A DNA stretch of 64,000 bases, from the NCBI GenBank assembly GCA_025024175.1, contig QCXZ01000003.1:22402392-22466391 (forward strand), given 5' to 3'. Shown piece by piece: positions 1 to 13,200 of this stretch. How positions within the stretch are numbered: the first letter of the stretch is position 1; each line of letters starts with the position of its first letter. The translations under genes and the position numbers were made by a program. The notes under the pieces were generated by a model. That model was not told the DNA's origin. It worked only from the letters and a program-made list of their open reading frames with translations, and ran no database searches. The DNA comes from Rhyzopertha dominica. Taxonomy: Eukaryota > Arthropoda > Insecta > Coleoptera > Bostrichidae.

Positions 1-96
1 ACAAATGTAAAATTATATTGATGATGAAAAGAAATTGTTGTTGGTTTGCAGTGAAGAACAACATATTTTAGTTTTAATCTGCTTGTTGTCTTTTAG

Positions 97-367
97 AACT
101 GTTCCTGTTTTTATGACGAAGTGTACGATGGCAGATAAATCTACAAAAACAGACGATGTTTTGTTGAATGGAGAACTTGAACTATCATGTCCAACCACAA
201 CAAATGCAGCTACAATGACAACAGTTGTGCAGTCTGAAGCACCAGTTAGGTCTGCTCCGGTGGTAGCTAGTACTAGTACAAGAAATGTTGTACACACACA
301 GATGCACAGACAAGATTCTCGTGTTGAACAGCAACAAAGACAAACAGCGTCATCACCGGCACCTAAT
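97..367 (+). CDS. Internal coding exon of an unrecognised Q/S-rich protein (gene A)
   Basis: An acceptor (pyrimidine run ending TTTTAG at 91-96) and a donor (GTAAGT at 368) bound an open frame. It enters in phase 2 and leaves in phase 0, and joins the exon at 2548 in frame. The peptide is polar and low in complexity, with a TTTNAATMTT stretch, runs of S/T/V and a QQQRQ segment near the end. No domain is visible, so this is probably a disordered region of a larger protein whose 5' exons lie left of the window. I do not recognise the family. The SYAQ motif in the next exon made me think of LARP4-type C-termini, but that is only a guess. Confidence 0.6.
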
Positions 368-1150
368 GTAAGTATTTTTTGTTTTATGTCGGCATAGTGC
401 AATTTCAAAGGGAAATTTTATATCTGTATGAGGATTGTGCTGAAATAATGTATATGCTTGTAAACTAGTTGCTATAGGAAACAACTGACACTGTATAAAG
501 CACAGACATTAGTTGTCAAATGCAGCTATTAGCACATATATTGCATCAATTGTTCTTCACACTGTGTTAAGCAAACATGGAACTTGACTAACGTAACTTT
601 TGTGCAATGATTTGTTATGTTTATGAAAAATTTTGTTTTGATTGTTTATGAAGTACTTACTCTTTCGTCTGTCACAATATTTAATTGGTTCACTGAATTT
701 AAACCTAGCCAGATAAAGTCAGAATGATGAGCCACACAGTTGCAGTCACAATGGTTGCAGCTGTGGAGAAAATGGTGAAAGAAGATTGCTAAGTGACGTT
801 TGTAAAAGTTGAGACTCCCCCAAAAGATCGGTTCGACAGCAGCATAAAATATCATTCAGGACTATCTTTATTTCCACAGGCATTGTACTCGATGGGTGCC
901 TCACCTCTTGTTGCCAGATCAAAAAACTGCTAAGGTGAATTGATGCTGTTTCATGCTAAACAAATTTAAGATGGTAGTGGCAAAAATGTTTTTAGTGCGG
1001 CGGTGGGCGAAGAATTTTTGATATATCAGCATGATCCTAAAATAAAACAGCAGTCTGACCTTGTTGCTTTAACAGTAAACTGCTGCCCTCACAGAGCAAG
1101 GAGTGTTGGGCAGAAAATGGCTAAAACTGGTTATGTGGTAATTGTACCAT
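368..1150 (+). other. Intron of gene A, left part
   Basis: AT-rich sequence with no open frame longer than background. I see no element here apart from the MITE that begins at 1154. Confidence 0.4.
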
Positions 1151-1153
1151 TAA

Positions 1154-2077
1154 GGCCCAGTATTTCAGTGAGAGGTTAAACTTTGGGTTAAAGTAAACTG
1201 GTTTTATTTTTAAACCAAAAGTTAAAACCCATGAGCGTATTTCAGTTCACAAATCTCGTTTAGTGAAAATCGGTTTAACAGTCGACAGTTTTAATGTAGG
1301 TTGGCGCTACTGTTGTGGTTGCGCCTGAGTCGTAATGCGCATAAGCTCATAGTATGTTTGTGTATCAGTTCGTTGACCTATAAACTCGTCATTTCTAATA
1401 AAATGATATTGACAGTCTGGAACTTGCAGTTGGCCGTTAACCCTCGTATTCATCCAGTTCGAAATTTTTTGATTAGGAACAAGTTATACATTCGCTTGCT
1501 TACCTACATCAACAAAGAAAAAGTGCCAAGACAACAACTGCAATTTACAAAGGAATCATTTTCAGCTGGTTGTTCTGGGAAAAATACCGGATTGGGCTTT
1601 AAATTTTTTCGTCAGCACCACCAATGACAATTTTTTTTGTTAATAGGGAACAACCCCTAACTCCTTATTCTGTAATACCTACATAAATCTTAGTTTGAAG
1701 TAGTTTTACCAAATCGATTCCTTTGTTTCGAAATTTTTGGTGCAAAAACTCGTCCTTCTTCATTATTACCAAGGGTTTTTTACGAGTGATATAAAAAGTA
1801 ACCCACACAACAGAAATATACGTAAAAGACAAAACCGCACGCTGCCACAACATACCGAAACGAAATGCAGTTAGTTCTACAAACGTGAAGTCCTCGTTTA
1901 GCAGAGTGCGCAGACTTAATCCAAAAAACTGTTTAACCCTCCTCGAAGGGTTGGTTTAATTTGCCGAGGAATGTAACCTATTTTTACTCGTAATCGAGTA
2001 CTGAAATACGCTGCGCGAGTGATTAACTAATTTATCTTGAAAATTTTGGTTTAAACCTTGACTGAAATACCGGATCT
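1154..2077. mobile_element. PIF/Harbinger-like non-autonomous element
   Basis: The ends are imperfect inverted repeats: the left shows GGCCCAGTATTTCAGT and the right, read in reverse, shows GATCCGGTATTTCAGT. Subterminal copies of GTATTTCAGT recur at about 1230 and 2003. A TAA trinucleotide flanks both sides (1151-1153 and 2078-2080), matching the TWA target duplication of PIF/Harbinger. The interior has ORFs on both strands, but none resembles a transposase or Myb-like protein, so this is called non-autonomous. It lies in the first visible intron of gene A. Confidence 0.5.
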
Positions 2078-2547
2078 AAGTGACCACAAGACTGTTACAT
2101 CTGAATACATCACAAGCTCCTGTATATTCAGCAGCAAGAATGGTGGAATCTGTTGCCGCAATCAACCTATTCGCTAGATATGACTTTTCTCTTTCCTACT
2201 GTAAAAGCAAGTGGATGTGATTAAATTTGCAGTAGGCCAAAAAAAAACCTTTTCAATTTTAAAATATTTCAGTACCACCCTTTATTCTAATTTAATTTTG
2301 TGCAGCACATTTAAATCATCATCTGTCAGTATATTTTAAAATTGTTCCTGCATCTTTACTTAATTTCCGTAAAAGAATGTATACTAATTAATGAATCCAA
2401 AATATTGATTTGTCAGAAATATCAATATGATTTCCACAACGCAAGACATGGTATTGATACTGTTTATAAAACTGATAAAACTCCATAATTTAAATTGATA
2501 AAATTGTTTTTTATAAATTGTTACCGTAATATAAATTTTATTTTCAG

Positions 2548-2737
2548 AATACTTGTAATCTTCCAAAGATGAGTTATGCACAGGCAGCACAGCACCATAA
2601 AGAACTTTCTGCCCAAAAACAGAAACACCAGAAAAATGAGAAGCAGAGTGGTGAAAGCTGTCCCAACACAAAGCCTGCAACATCTCCTCATAATAATATT
2701 TCTAGTAGAATACAGGGTGACTCTAAAGAATCAAGGG
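2548..2737 (+). CDS. Internal coding exon of gene A
   Basis: The acceptor is TTATTTTCAG and the donor is GTAAGT at 2738. Entry is phase 0, matching the exon ending at 367, and exit is phase 1. The peptide begins NTCNLPKMSYAQAAQHH and continues with K/Q-rich sequence (KELSAQKQKHQKNEKQ), then S/N/P-rich sequence. The SYAQ core followed by a basic, glutamine-rich helix may be a short linear motif. The phase match to both neighbouring exons is the main evidence that this is coding. Confidence 0.65.
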
Positions 2738-2975
2738 GTAAGTAATCACCATACATATTTGACAGTAAGTGCATAATCTATCAGAATTTAAAAGTTTGCA
2801 TGCCAAACAGGTACACAATAATAAGTTGGCTTCTGCCTATCTCATTGGGGTATTTATTTTTGATTCTCTGGTATTAAAGAATGCTTCAAATGCTGGGAAA
2901 TTAATTCGGGCCCATTTTTTATCTTCAAATGGGATCGGAATTGTCTGGCCGAAGCGGAAACATCGAATCATTTTC

Positions 2976-3051
2976 TGTAACTCACTTTGTTTTGACTCTC
3001 AAAATGACCATATTGTAACTCACTTTGTTTTGACTCTCAAAATGACCATAT
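2976..3051. repeat. 38-bp tandem duplication
   Basis: Two adjacent copies of a 38-bp unit (TGTAACTCACTTTGTTTTGA...) lie inside intron sequence with no intervening bases. Confidence 0.8.
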
Positions 3052-4039
3052 TGAAATAGTTTTTGATGAACTGCCATTAGGATCATAGGAAAGGCTTGCA
3101 TTTATCAGTGGATTGCAAGGTATCTACAAAATCTGTGTTTATTTCTCACCTGAGGATAATATTCATATTCAGGACACAATTATACATTGAATAATTAATC
3201 TGGATTTATAATCAATGTTGTAATAAAGTACAGACCAAGAATGTCTAGAAAGGATAAACACATGAAAAAAGAAAGTTAAAGTTATAACTAATTATAATTA
3301 ACAAAAGTGAAAAGATAAAAAATATACTTTTGCAACAGCTTACAACTTGGACAAGTATATATATCAACAGCAGACAAAACTAAAATGTAAATATTTCCTA
3401 CACAAATTATTCAAATGACAATGGAGGTATTAATTTGTCCTACCACAACTCAATTTGTGTAATTTTTTTAATAAAAAATACAAAATAAAAAGGCCTTGTT
3501 GCAGAAAGGCCGATTAACTGTTACCCAGTAACACCAATAGAAGCGCTAACAATTCAATGTTACTATACCAACTATTGATTTAACACTGAACTAAAGTTAA
3601 TCTGCCTTTCTGCAAATAGACCAGAGAGCATTTTTGTTGTAATGTATTTAATTTAAACTCTTCCAATAAAACAATATTGAGATACATTCTCCTAGGAAAG
3701 CGTCCATACTTAACATAGTAAAAGTATCTACAAAACTTTCTGACTACGCCCAGTAAGTTTGATGTACAGATCGAAATAAAGATCCGTACCAGAAAGTAGT
3801 ATTTTAGTTCTGACCTCAAGCAAAAAAAAGAGGAATTTTTAACGATTCTTTTGAAAACGCTTTTATTTCCTCAAATAATAAAGTCCACACGTTAGATACA
3901 TGTTTACAAATATATTGTATATGAGGCACAAATCCACTTGATCTTTCTTAACACCTACTAATTGACAATAAAATTCAATAATACTAAACTTTCTACAATA
4001 CATTATTGTTTTATATTTTGTAACATAAAATAAGTGTTT

Positions 4040-4790
4040 TTCCTACAGTATTAACCAAATCTGTCAAGATCACCTTGTAATGTGTGAATTGTGACATTAC
4101 GTCATTAACGTACAGAACAAATAGTATAGGACTTAGGTTTGATTCTTGCATAACACTACACTAGGAGTAGAATACATTTTAGTTTGGGTGCTACAAATCT
4201 ACATATTATTTGCAGCTATACAATATCCACCTAATTAAACTAGGGACAATAAGGGGTGGTCTGCATTATTAAATGCTTTTCTTAGATCCATGTACACAAT
4301 ATCTACTTGTGTCCTTGATTCACAAATGTTCACAAAGATTGTAGTAGTAGACCTACCCTGCATAAATTCATGCTGACTAGGACTAATTTGGTTAGAAACA
4401 TGATTGTATAAATTTGTTGCTATAATGGAATCAAATACAAAAAGTTACAAATAATTGAGATAGGACTATAATTTTCCACATTAAGATACGTAGCATTAAT
4501 GAATTAGAGTATTAGTCAAATAACATCAATCATCACAGGCATTCAAAGTATCACAGTCACTAACAAATACTGATTTGAAGTGTTCTGTGAAGCCATTATA
4601 GAGCATTCTAGGGCAGAGTTTAGTTTTGTCTCTGAAACACATATTTCTTAACGTGGGTCCAAAGTTTTTTAGGGTGTTCCTTTACACCATTTTCTGCTGA
4701 TGTATGACTTCTGTATATACTTTCTTGGTTTCTATCTAAATGATTCTTCTTAGACTTAAATTTAAAGTTTACGCTTGTTCCCATAGCCGT
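4040..4790 (-). pseudogene. Decayed LINE (Jockey/I-like) reverse transcriptase
   Basis: Read on the minus strand, this gives a broken non-LTR reverse transcriptase. Upstream is ISPSQHEFMQGRSTT, the usual SQHGF...RST block. Then comes VDIVYMDLRKAFNNADHPL, which is RT block A with the catalytic Asp and KAF. Further along is SPILFVLYVNDV, corresponding to the QGSxLGPxLFxxYxND block. Stops and frame changes separate the blocks, and the YxDD box is not intact. This is a dead 5'-truncated insertion in the large intron of gene A, opposite in orientation to it. Confidence 0.7.
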
Positions 4791-7700
4791 CGCTTATTTT
4801 TGTTGTTGTTGTTGTGAATAATAGATGGAATAAACCAAACTGAAAAAGATGTTGATTGGACTTGGTGCTTTAGGATATGCAAATCAAATAGACGAACTTT
4901 TCATAGAAAAATTTACAAGCTTTGTTAACATAGGAAATTCACTTTAGCCCTGAGTGATTTTTACTTAGTACAGAATTCTATGCTATCTAAAGTAGTACGA
5001 TAAAATTTTGTCTGTCCTGCATCGAATCCAGTCCAAGGCAGTTTTTATTTATTTAGATACGAGACTAGAGCGCATATTTGCTCAGTTTGATCATTTCTGT
5101 ATGACAGCAATTGGTTTCTACCGTATACAAGCTGTTTGAGAAACAATGTATTGTAAAAAAGAGTGTAAGTATGTGTGGTACACGCATTCAAAGCTGTATA
5201 AAATAATTTTTTTAAGGATTCTATATATTGTTCGGGAATTGATATCTGTGCATCGGCAGTTGACAAAGATTTTCTAAAACTCTACTCATACTTCAGTGTT
5301 CATTCAGTGAAGAAATGCTGTAATATTGTAAATAGATATTTCCTTCATTTGTAATACAATTTAGACCAAAATATATCATTGGTCAAAATGAAATTTACAT
5401 TTATAAAAGCGATAGAGAAGTATGCTTTTGACGTTTTCTTGTTTTACCCAAGCATAGTTTTTGAATTCACTCTAACAAATAATGGTAATGGTCTGGTAAC
5501 TGACTGAGGTGCTTTTCTTCACGGATAATAGATGGCGGCTGGTTTGAATAGGACTGTCAGTATAGCATTTGNTATATCTCTCAAAATTAATTATGTTAAA
5601 TTTCCATGTAAAATGTGTAGACAATAGACATGGTGCATTCTGTAGGAAGGCTGGTTACATTTCAACAGACTGTGAAGGAAGAGGATATATGGATCTGTTG
5701 GATGTTGGTGAAACTAGATCAAGTTCCGAAGTAGTATTTTTGCGATATGTCTGGATATTTATGTGTCTAAACTGAATGTTATATTTTAAATTGTAGATTG
5801 CAGACGTTTTGTCTATATGAATATTCATAATTGACATGTTATAAAATTACATACCTACTATATTCATGGATAAAAATAGTTCTAAAATATCCAAATATAT
5901 ATACCTGAAAACATGGTTAACAATTTAATATAAGATTTTAGTGTTGCTGTATGTTATTCAGATGTTAACTACGGAATACAGGATGTTAAAAATGAAAATT
6001 TACATTCTAATTAGGTAATGTGAAGAATATGCCGATACATATTGCATTTCAATTGTCATTAAAGAAAGTAAGTTACACCCATTTGTTGGTTGCATTTGAC
6101 TTGAACCTTTCTCCAGTAACTTAATATCATAGATAATGTATTTATAAAAAGCCTATGTATTAAGGATGTATTAAATTATGTATTAAAATCAACTTGAGGC
6201 GCTCACAATTAGGTTTTGAATTGTATTTGGAACATCTATATATAAAGTTAGAAAAATTCATTGGGTTTGGTTTTGTAATTAAGGGTAATATATAGGTAGG
6301 TCCTGAGCCTATTTCGTAGTGAAGTTAACAATCAGAATCATCTAACATTAAAACTTGTATTAGCTATAAGCAATTGCAAGGGGCAAAACTTTAATGTCCA
6401 TGTTTTTTGCACTGCTATCAGCTTGCATTATTAAAAAATAATATTTATTTGATAATTTCAATTTAATTGAAGCAAATAAGTGATGATTATGTCAAAATTT
6501 AAATATTGTTTCATGTTTTGATGAAAAAGGGTTACTACTTATCCATGTTACCTCTGTAAATGTATTTTGGGTTGCATTTTCAATCTCATCAGACTCATTA
6601 TTATTCATGAAACAACCTGTATAACTGCTGCTTTCTTGCACACATTCAACATTCAGCCTGTATCATCTATTTTAAGTTATGTTGCCATATGCCACTTCCG
6701 TAATGTTTAGCTATTTCTTTTTTTTACACATTAGAAACAAACGAAACAGGTTGTTAGATTGTGATGTTTTACTTTGAAGGGCAAGTTTTCCTTAATGTTT
6801 TGAGTAGTAGTAGATTTAAAAAAATATGACATTTCATTTGCAACCAGATTTATCAGAAAAGGCATTAGAAATAATTAAATACAACATATAAACTTTACAT
6901 CACTTATTTTAGGTTGTTTTTTGACAATAGGTTGCAACTAAATGTAATTTTGGTTTGTAATACTTGCTAAATAATACGAAGGAATGTAAACTACTCAAAC
7001 ATACACAATAACACTAAAATATTTTTTTAAACTATTATTTTGCTCCAAATATTGAGCTTCCCTTACATATTGTATGACAATTCTGTTTGTTTGGACCCAT
7101 AACATTGACGTACTGTAGAAAAATGGCCTAACATCTACATCAGTTCTAATATAGCGCATTAGCACATTGTATTTTAGACCAATCTTATTGGGATAAATTT
7201 TTTCAGAATAAATCTAAGCTTCAATTTTTATTTCATATAAGTCGTCATTTTAATATTGTGAATGACACCTAAAAAGTTCAAGATGATACTGCCTTTGTTT
7301 AATTTTGAACTGGGAAAACACCATGTCACATAATATTGTCGATGGTGGTTATCTGCTGTATGTGTGTCATGGAGAAATGTATTAGTTATCTCCACCAATT
7401 TTTTGGCTCAAATGTTATGGTGGTGTTTGATAGCTGTATTGACTAGCAGAAACAAAAGCAGTGGTGCAGTCAAGATGATTCGCCACGGTTATTGGTTCAC
7501 TACAAATTCTTTTTAATGAACATTTGGAAGTCATGATAGTCAAGATAAGTTGCTTTCCAACAAATCCAACAAAGATTGATTACAATGCTCATGCAAAAAC
7601 TTTAATATTCCAAAACCTACAAGCAAGCTCAGGAGGATGCAGAAAAATCTGTAAGTGGCACTACAGTTACCTGTAGTTGGTGGTTTCTTCTGATAGAACT

Positions 7701-8853
7701 TAACATACCACAACAAGACATAAATTTCATGAAACTTGGCAAAGAGAAAGTGCAAGCAAAGTTTTTCAATTAGTTAAGTATCAACCAGTACCAACATTTT
7801 TTATTCTTACATGCTGCTACTAAATAAGATACCATTCAGCTTTCTTCAATGCAATGAAAATGAAAAACATCATGATATATATAATTCCTGTGTTCCAACA
7901 GGATAATTATTGAAGACCTTGGTGCAAAGACTGCCCAAGTCCAATTTTGGGTTAAATTGACTTTTTGTACCATTATGTATTTTTGCCTATCCCTGATCAT
8001 TTGGTGCAAAATTCAAAACAAGTTTGAAGGGTTTGGAGATCTTATATGTAAGTTGCAACCTTATTACAAAATCCAAAACATTTTTCTTTGTTTTCGCACA
8101 AATGTTGATTTAGGACTTGTGCAGTTTTTGCACCAAGGTCCTCAATTGCTCTCCACAAATAATACTTGAAAATGGAACAGCTTTCGTCGTAGAAATCCGT
8201 TGATAATTATTGATATTTAAGTTTTGGGAAATCAAAAAGAGTGTGCAGAGCGGTAAAATTAAGTTTTTTCACCTACATCTGCAGCCATTCAAGAACACCT
8301 GTACCGAGTCTGTTATCAGACTGATATCATTAATGCTATTGATCAGCTTGCATCTAGCATGATGGATGAAAGCTAAAGATGCTAAAAATCATTGGGAAGA
8401 CCAGGACGTCATAGATTCGTTTACTGTTCGGCTCCCTAAAATCTAAGATTTTTTTAAATAACAGAATTTGTAAACTGTTTTTGTTTTTCTTGTTTAAACA
8501 TATTGTTGTTTGAAGAAATCATAGGAAATTTTTGGAGCAAAAAGTTGAGCTCTACAAATTCCATAATAATCTAAAATCACTTCCGCCCAATAAGAAGCGA
8601 GATACTTGCAAAAAAAAAAGATTTTTAACTGATTTGAACTCCAAAATGACTATGAGGCAAGCACAGTATCATCTCGAACTTTTTGGGTATTATGCACAAT
8701 GCTGAACTGATTTATATGACGAACAATTGAAGGTAGAATTTATTCTGAAGATCAGCTTTATTTTGACTTAATATGACTGCACTTATTTGCTATTTTAGCT
8801 GTTCATTCACAATATCGGCCTGCAGCAATAAGGCTCTTAGAAAAGTAAAAGTA
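4791..8853 (+). other. Intron of gene A, no recognisable element
   Basis: About 4 kb of AT-rich sequence. Short ORFs exist on both strands (for example 5045-5266 and 7540-7755 on the minus strand), but none carries a motif I recognise and none is bounded by good splice sites. Confidence 0.4.
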
Positions 8854-9978
8854 AGGGTGTGGGGACAAAAAAACTGCACAAACACAGGACTTCAATTTAT
8901 TGAAAATGAATACACAAAAACTAAATACTAGCAATATACCTCAAGCTTAAATAACGGTATCAGTACCAAAATGACTTGCTTGTCTGATTTTAGATTTTAT
9001 TCGTCGCATTAAATTGGAGAAGAGCGTTACATCCATTTGCCAGACTTTAAGAGTGATCTGTTTTTGCAATTCTTTATTACTGGTTGCCTCCCAACCATCC
9101 TCGTATACTCTGTTTCAAAATTCTGCAGAATCTTTCAATTGGACGCAGTTGGAGTACATTTGGCACATTTATGGACTCTTCANCAAAGGTGGTATCTAAT
9201 TCGTGATAAGCGGCCACTACACATGTTGCATAATGGGCAGGTGCCATATCAGGCCAGAACATAATTTTTCGATTTGAATAGTTTTCTGTGATGAATTTGT
9301 TCAATCTGCTTCATACACATTTTTTCTCATATACTTCTGCTTTCACAGAATTAAGAATTACTGGAAGGTGTGATATACAAAGAAGAATGACTGTTTGAAA
9401 AATTGCCATTCAAACCAACAACTTCCGAGTAAATTTCTTGTGGCGCTTAAAAAACACCTCAGGATCCACGTCTCTACCTTTTTTGCAATAGTAAGACTTA
9501 TTATTTGCTGTGTTGCTACCGTCCCGTAAGAAATATGATTCATCATCAGTAATAACTTCTAGCCCATTTGAGGGAGCAAATTCATTTTCAGCTAGGCGCC
9601 TCAACTTTGTTTTTCCGTATACTTAGGTGCTGTTTTTTTTTGATTCTAATAAAACATTTTCGCTTTTCAAAATGTTGCTGACATACTTTTTGTCGATGTT
9701 GTATTTTCTGTCCAATGTTCTGGGAGAAACTTCAAGTTTACCGTGTTTTATAATTTCCGTGTTGCTCAATATATCCGGCAATAATTTCACGACGCGTATT
9801 TTCTTGCAGTCGCTGCATAATCATTTGTAACAAATCAAATTACTTTAAACTGTTTAAACTTACGCTATCAAGGACGATGTTTAGAGAGATGTGAGTTCAA
9901 TAATTATTAAAAATCCAAGACCTACTGAAATTTAATAGATAATTGAGATCTTGTGCAGATTTTTTGTCCCCACACCCT
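8854..9978 (-). mobile_element. Tc1/mariner-superfamily element, dead but with both ends
   Basis: Inverted termini AGGGTGTGGGGACAAAAAA (left) and the matching complement at the right end are each flanked by TA (8852-8853 and 9979-9980), the target duplication of this superfamily. The 1,125-bp length fits a single-gene element. It lies in the last intron of gene A, immediately before the terminal exon. Confidence 0.8.
9077..9830 (-). pseudogene. Tc1/mariner transposase, frameshifted
   Basis: Minus-strand fragments in order: a helix-turn-helix remnant (SPRTLDRKYNIDKKYVSNIL, about 9,710-9,770), a linker with KYTEKQ, and the first catalytic Asp in ITDDESYF. The second Asp is in FWPDMAPAHYA and the final Glu in NVPNVLQLRPIERF. 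The spacing between the last two acidic residues counts as 37, so it looks like a DD37E type, although one ambiguous base and a frameshift sit nearby. Several frame changes make it non-functional. Confidence 0.75.
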
Positions 9979-10056
9979 TAAAGTTACCTGAGCACTGCAC
10001 TATGCAGCTGAATTAATATTTAGAACGGTTTGTTAATTATTATTATGGTGTTGTAG

Positions 10057-10235
10057 TGCAAGCGACAGAAGGCCATCAACAGAGAGAAGGAACCACCAAC
10101 TCTCTTCAGCAAAGGCATGGGGGACCAAGTCGTAACAGTAGTTCACGTACAGCACACGACCGGTCACAGCGGAGAAGGCCAGAAACTAGAACTTCTCAGT
10201 TGCGGGATTTCGTCACACCACGGTCACCAAAGTAG
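10057..10235 (+). CDS. Terminal coding exon of gene A
   Basis: The acceptor is TGTTGTAG at 10,049-10,056. Entry in phase 1 joins the donor at 2738 in frame, and the frame stays open for 58 codons to TAG at 10,233-10,235. The peptide is rich in Q, R and S (EGHQQREGTT, RNSSSRTAHDRSQRRRP) and ends SQLRDFVTPRSPK. This looks like a disordered, basic, probably RNA-associated C-terminus, an inference from composition only. The three exons together give about 213 residues. The long downstream AT-rich region may hold the 3' UTR. Confidence 0.65.
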
Positions 10236-13200
10236 TATTCGTCAGAGCCTTGTGTAGTGTAAGTGAGGCAAACTGTGGTTGTAGCCTACAGAGTCCAAAT
10301 GAAACGAATTTTTTTTACAAACTGATGCTGTCTAATCGGCCATAAAATAAGAAGATGTGTATAATATACTGCCTCAGTCGACGGCATTTAGGTGTATATG
10401 TACTTTTAATTTCACTTAAATTCGTGCGAGTCATATGTTCCTAGCTCGAGATATATACTGTTAAATATTTGAATTATATTTAAATGAATATTGCTGTACA
10501 TGTTGAGTTGATATCGCGTGTGCGTCTGTGATAGGTCCCTGACTACATTTTTTTCACACTCCATTTGCCTTCAGTCGACGCGTATACTGAACTTAGTGTG
10601 GGGCTTTTCGCCGCTACCTGCGTCTTTGTAAGTTGTACAGATTACTGTTAAAATTATTTTTGACAAATAATTACCAATACATGTATAAGCTATATAGGGG
10701 GAATATAGGTCTAGTGCATATTGTTGCTGGGTTTCTTTTTTCTTTATTGTCTGTTGCATCACTCTGCTGCTTGGGTAAGTGATCTACAAAATATATTTTT
10801 AATCCGTGACATTTCTATTACACAAGATCTTTAATGACAATGCAGTCACTTTACTGCTTCAATGTTTTAAACTATAAAGATTTGTTGGACTTCACTGCAA
10901 CTACTGTTTAAATGCTCTGATAGACATAAATACTATTCGTGACATTGTAGAGCATTTTAATGAATAGTGTTTAAAAGAAGCAGAACACAAACAGTCTACA
11001 GATAGCAATAGTTTTAAAACAATATTGTTATAAAATTTCCTGTCATTTTAAAGTTAAAAAATTTCTCAATTGTATTTCTCCCCAAATATTCAAAGTAGTA
11101 ATGAAAATGCTCTCTATCCTTTCACTGTTTCTGCAAAAACAAAGAGGTTTGAGAACAAAGTTGTGATATGACAGCAGTAGTTTAGTATATTGAAATGAAA
11201 TTTTGCCACTGTATGACGTGGCACCTGTGAAGAGTTCATATGAATGGTATTCTGCATATAGGCTGTGTATTATATATTTAACCATGTCCATTACTTTAGC
11301 CTGTGAATACAGAAGAACCCGAGCAGTGGATGTAATGCACTAATATTTCAGTTATCAGTATGTAAGTTATTTTAAGACTGTTAGCTGACTAAATTTAAGA
11401 TTGATAGTTTCAGTCCTTTGGTTTATGTCATATGGAATTAACAGCGAGTGGATATTTTTAATGTTTTGAGTCCAAAATCCATATGATGACTGTAAAGTGA
11501 CTGTTTTTATATTACATATTAATAGTGTAACGGCTGCACGTAAAGTTGTATGTTTTCATATAATTGGGGTGTGTTTAAAAGCACATAATGTATATTTATC
11601 TAACAATTAGTTACAGTTTTGCTATGTTTATTTTGTGTGCTGATTTCTATAATTATTATTGCTACTACTGTATTTTCATGGCGGGGGTGTTTAATTTCTT
11701 TGCTCCNTAATGTATGTTTTATTTAGCAGTTTANGAACAATAATGGCAGCAAGCCCTTGTTTTATTGTCACTATAAACCAGTTTTACTAGATGGAGGTAC
11801 CACAAAAGTAGATTTATTTCATTCTCTTGTCCTGGGTTTTAGGCAGTGTTTCATTTTATTTAATTAATTACTTTTAATTAAATGATATTAAAATTGTTAA
11901 GAGAACTATGCTTGTGTGTTCTAGTCCAATAACTTTAAATTGTTAATTTTCGTGTGTCTAGTTTTTATTGTTGAGTTTGGAGCATCTTTGATGGGTAGTT
12001 AATAATTTGCGATAACATTTTAATTTTATTTCATATTTGAAATAGCACTCGTCTAAAATCCATCTGTCAGCCATCCCTTGGTTGTTATTAATGTCTTAGG
12101 TAAATAATGAGTTTTCATATTTTATTAAAATTGTAAGAGCAAGCCATTTCTCAATAACTCTTTCTTATTATCTTTGCTGTGCTTTTTTTCCGTATATCAA
12201 AATTTTCAATTTTCATTGGCATACCTCTTAACAGCTTTTTGTGAGCTACAACAAATTGTAATGAACTTTACTATATGATTAAAATAATTTTTGCTTGGTA
12301 TGAATGCACTATTAAAGAATAAATATTAGTGTTAATTCATTTAATTTTAATTATTTATGAAACACCAAAATCAATATTGGAATAATGGATACTTCTTATT
12401 GTGCTCAGTGTCAAATCTTACAGGGTAAACTTGGAAATTGCTGACCGTTCATAAGAAAATGACATCAAAGCATTTCACAGAATAAAACTGATTTATTTAT
12501 TTATCATGTTTGAAGTAATTTATATGCAAATTATTATTATTATATTCAGTGATTTAATACAAGAAATTGTGAAGTGAGATAAAATATCTAGAAAATTTTG
12601 TTTTTGTACATATCCATATCTTGAAATGCTAACATGTCAGTTCTTAGATTAAGTAACCAAATCCAAATAACCCTGTTTTATCATTACAGTGTGAATATTT
12701 GAAATGTAAAAATGTATATAATATAGGAGCATGGAATAATTTTTTGCTGTGGTAAAATTAATATACATAATAAAATAGCCTCATGGAATGGATAACCTCA
12801 CGTTACATATTTTGACAACAGAATTGGCTATATCAATAAAGTGTCTTAAATACATTGATATAATTTGTGTACTGGGTAAAATATGTGGCGTTTGACAGTT
12901 CAATCAAAATATCGCTTAGCTTCGACTACAATGTGTGATAATAAATAAATTCTATATTTCATAATTTTGCATTTCATTTTTACATTTCTATGGAATATTT
13001 TTTCAAAAGAGCAATTATTTATTGCTATCATTAAAGGTTTCAAAAACATGGGGCTATTTAAAGTCTATCAATTTGTAAAGACTGTTGTATACAAGATATA
13101 TAAACAAATTCACCAGATGATAATGTTAGAACAAGCTTTCATACACATTCATATGACGGAAACTGCTAAATGAAAACTGTTATGTTGGTTCTTACTATTC

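Noticed and set aside
1301..1627. 108-codon ORF inside the Harbinger-like element as a transposase
   Set aside because: It lacks DDE or Myb-like motifs, and the element is too short for an autonomous copy.
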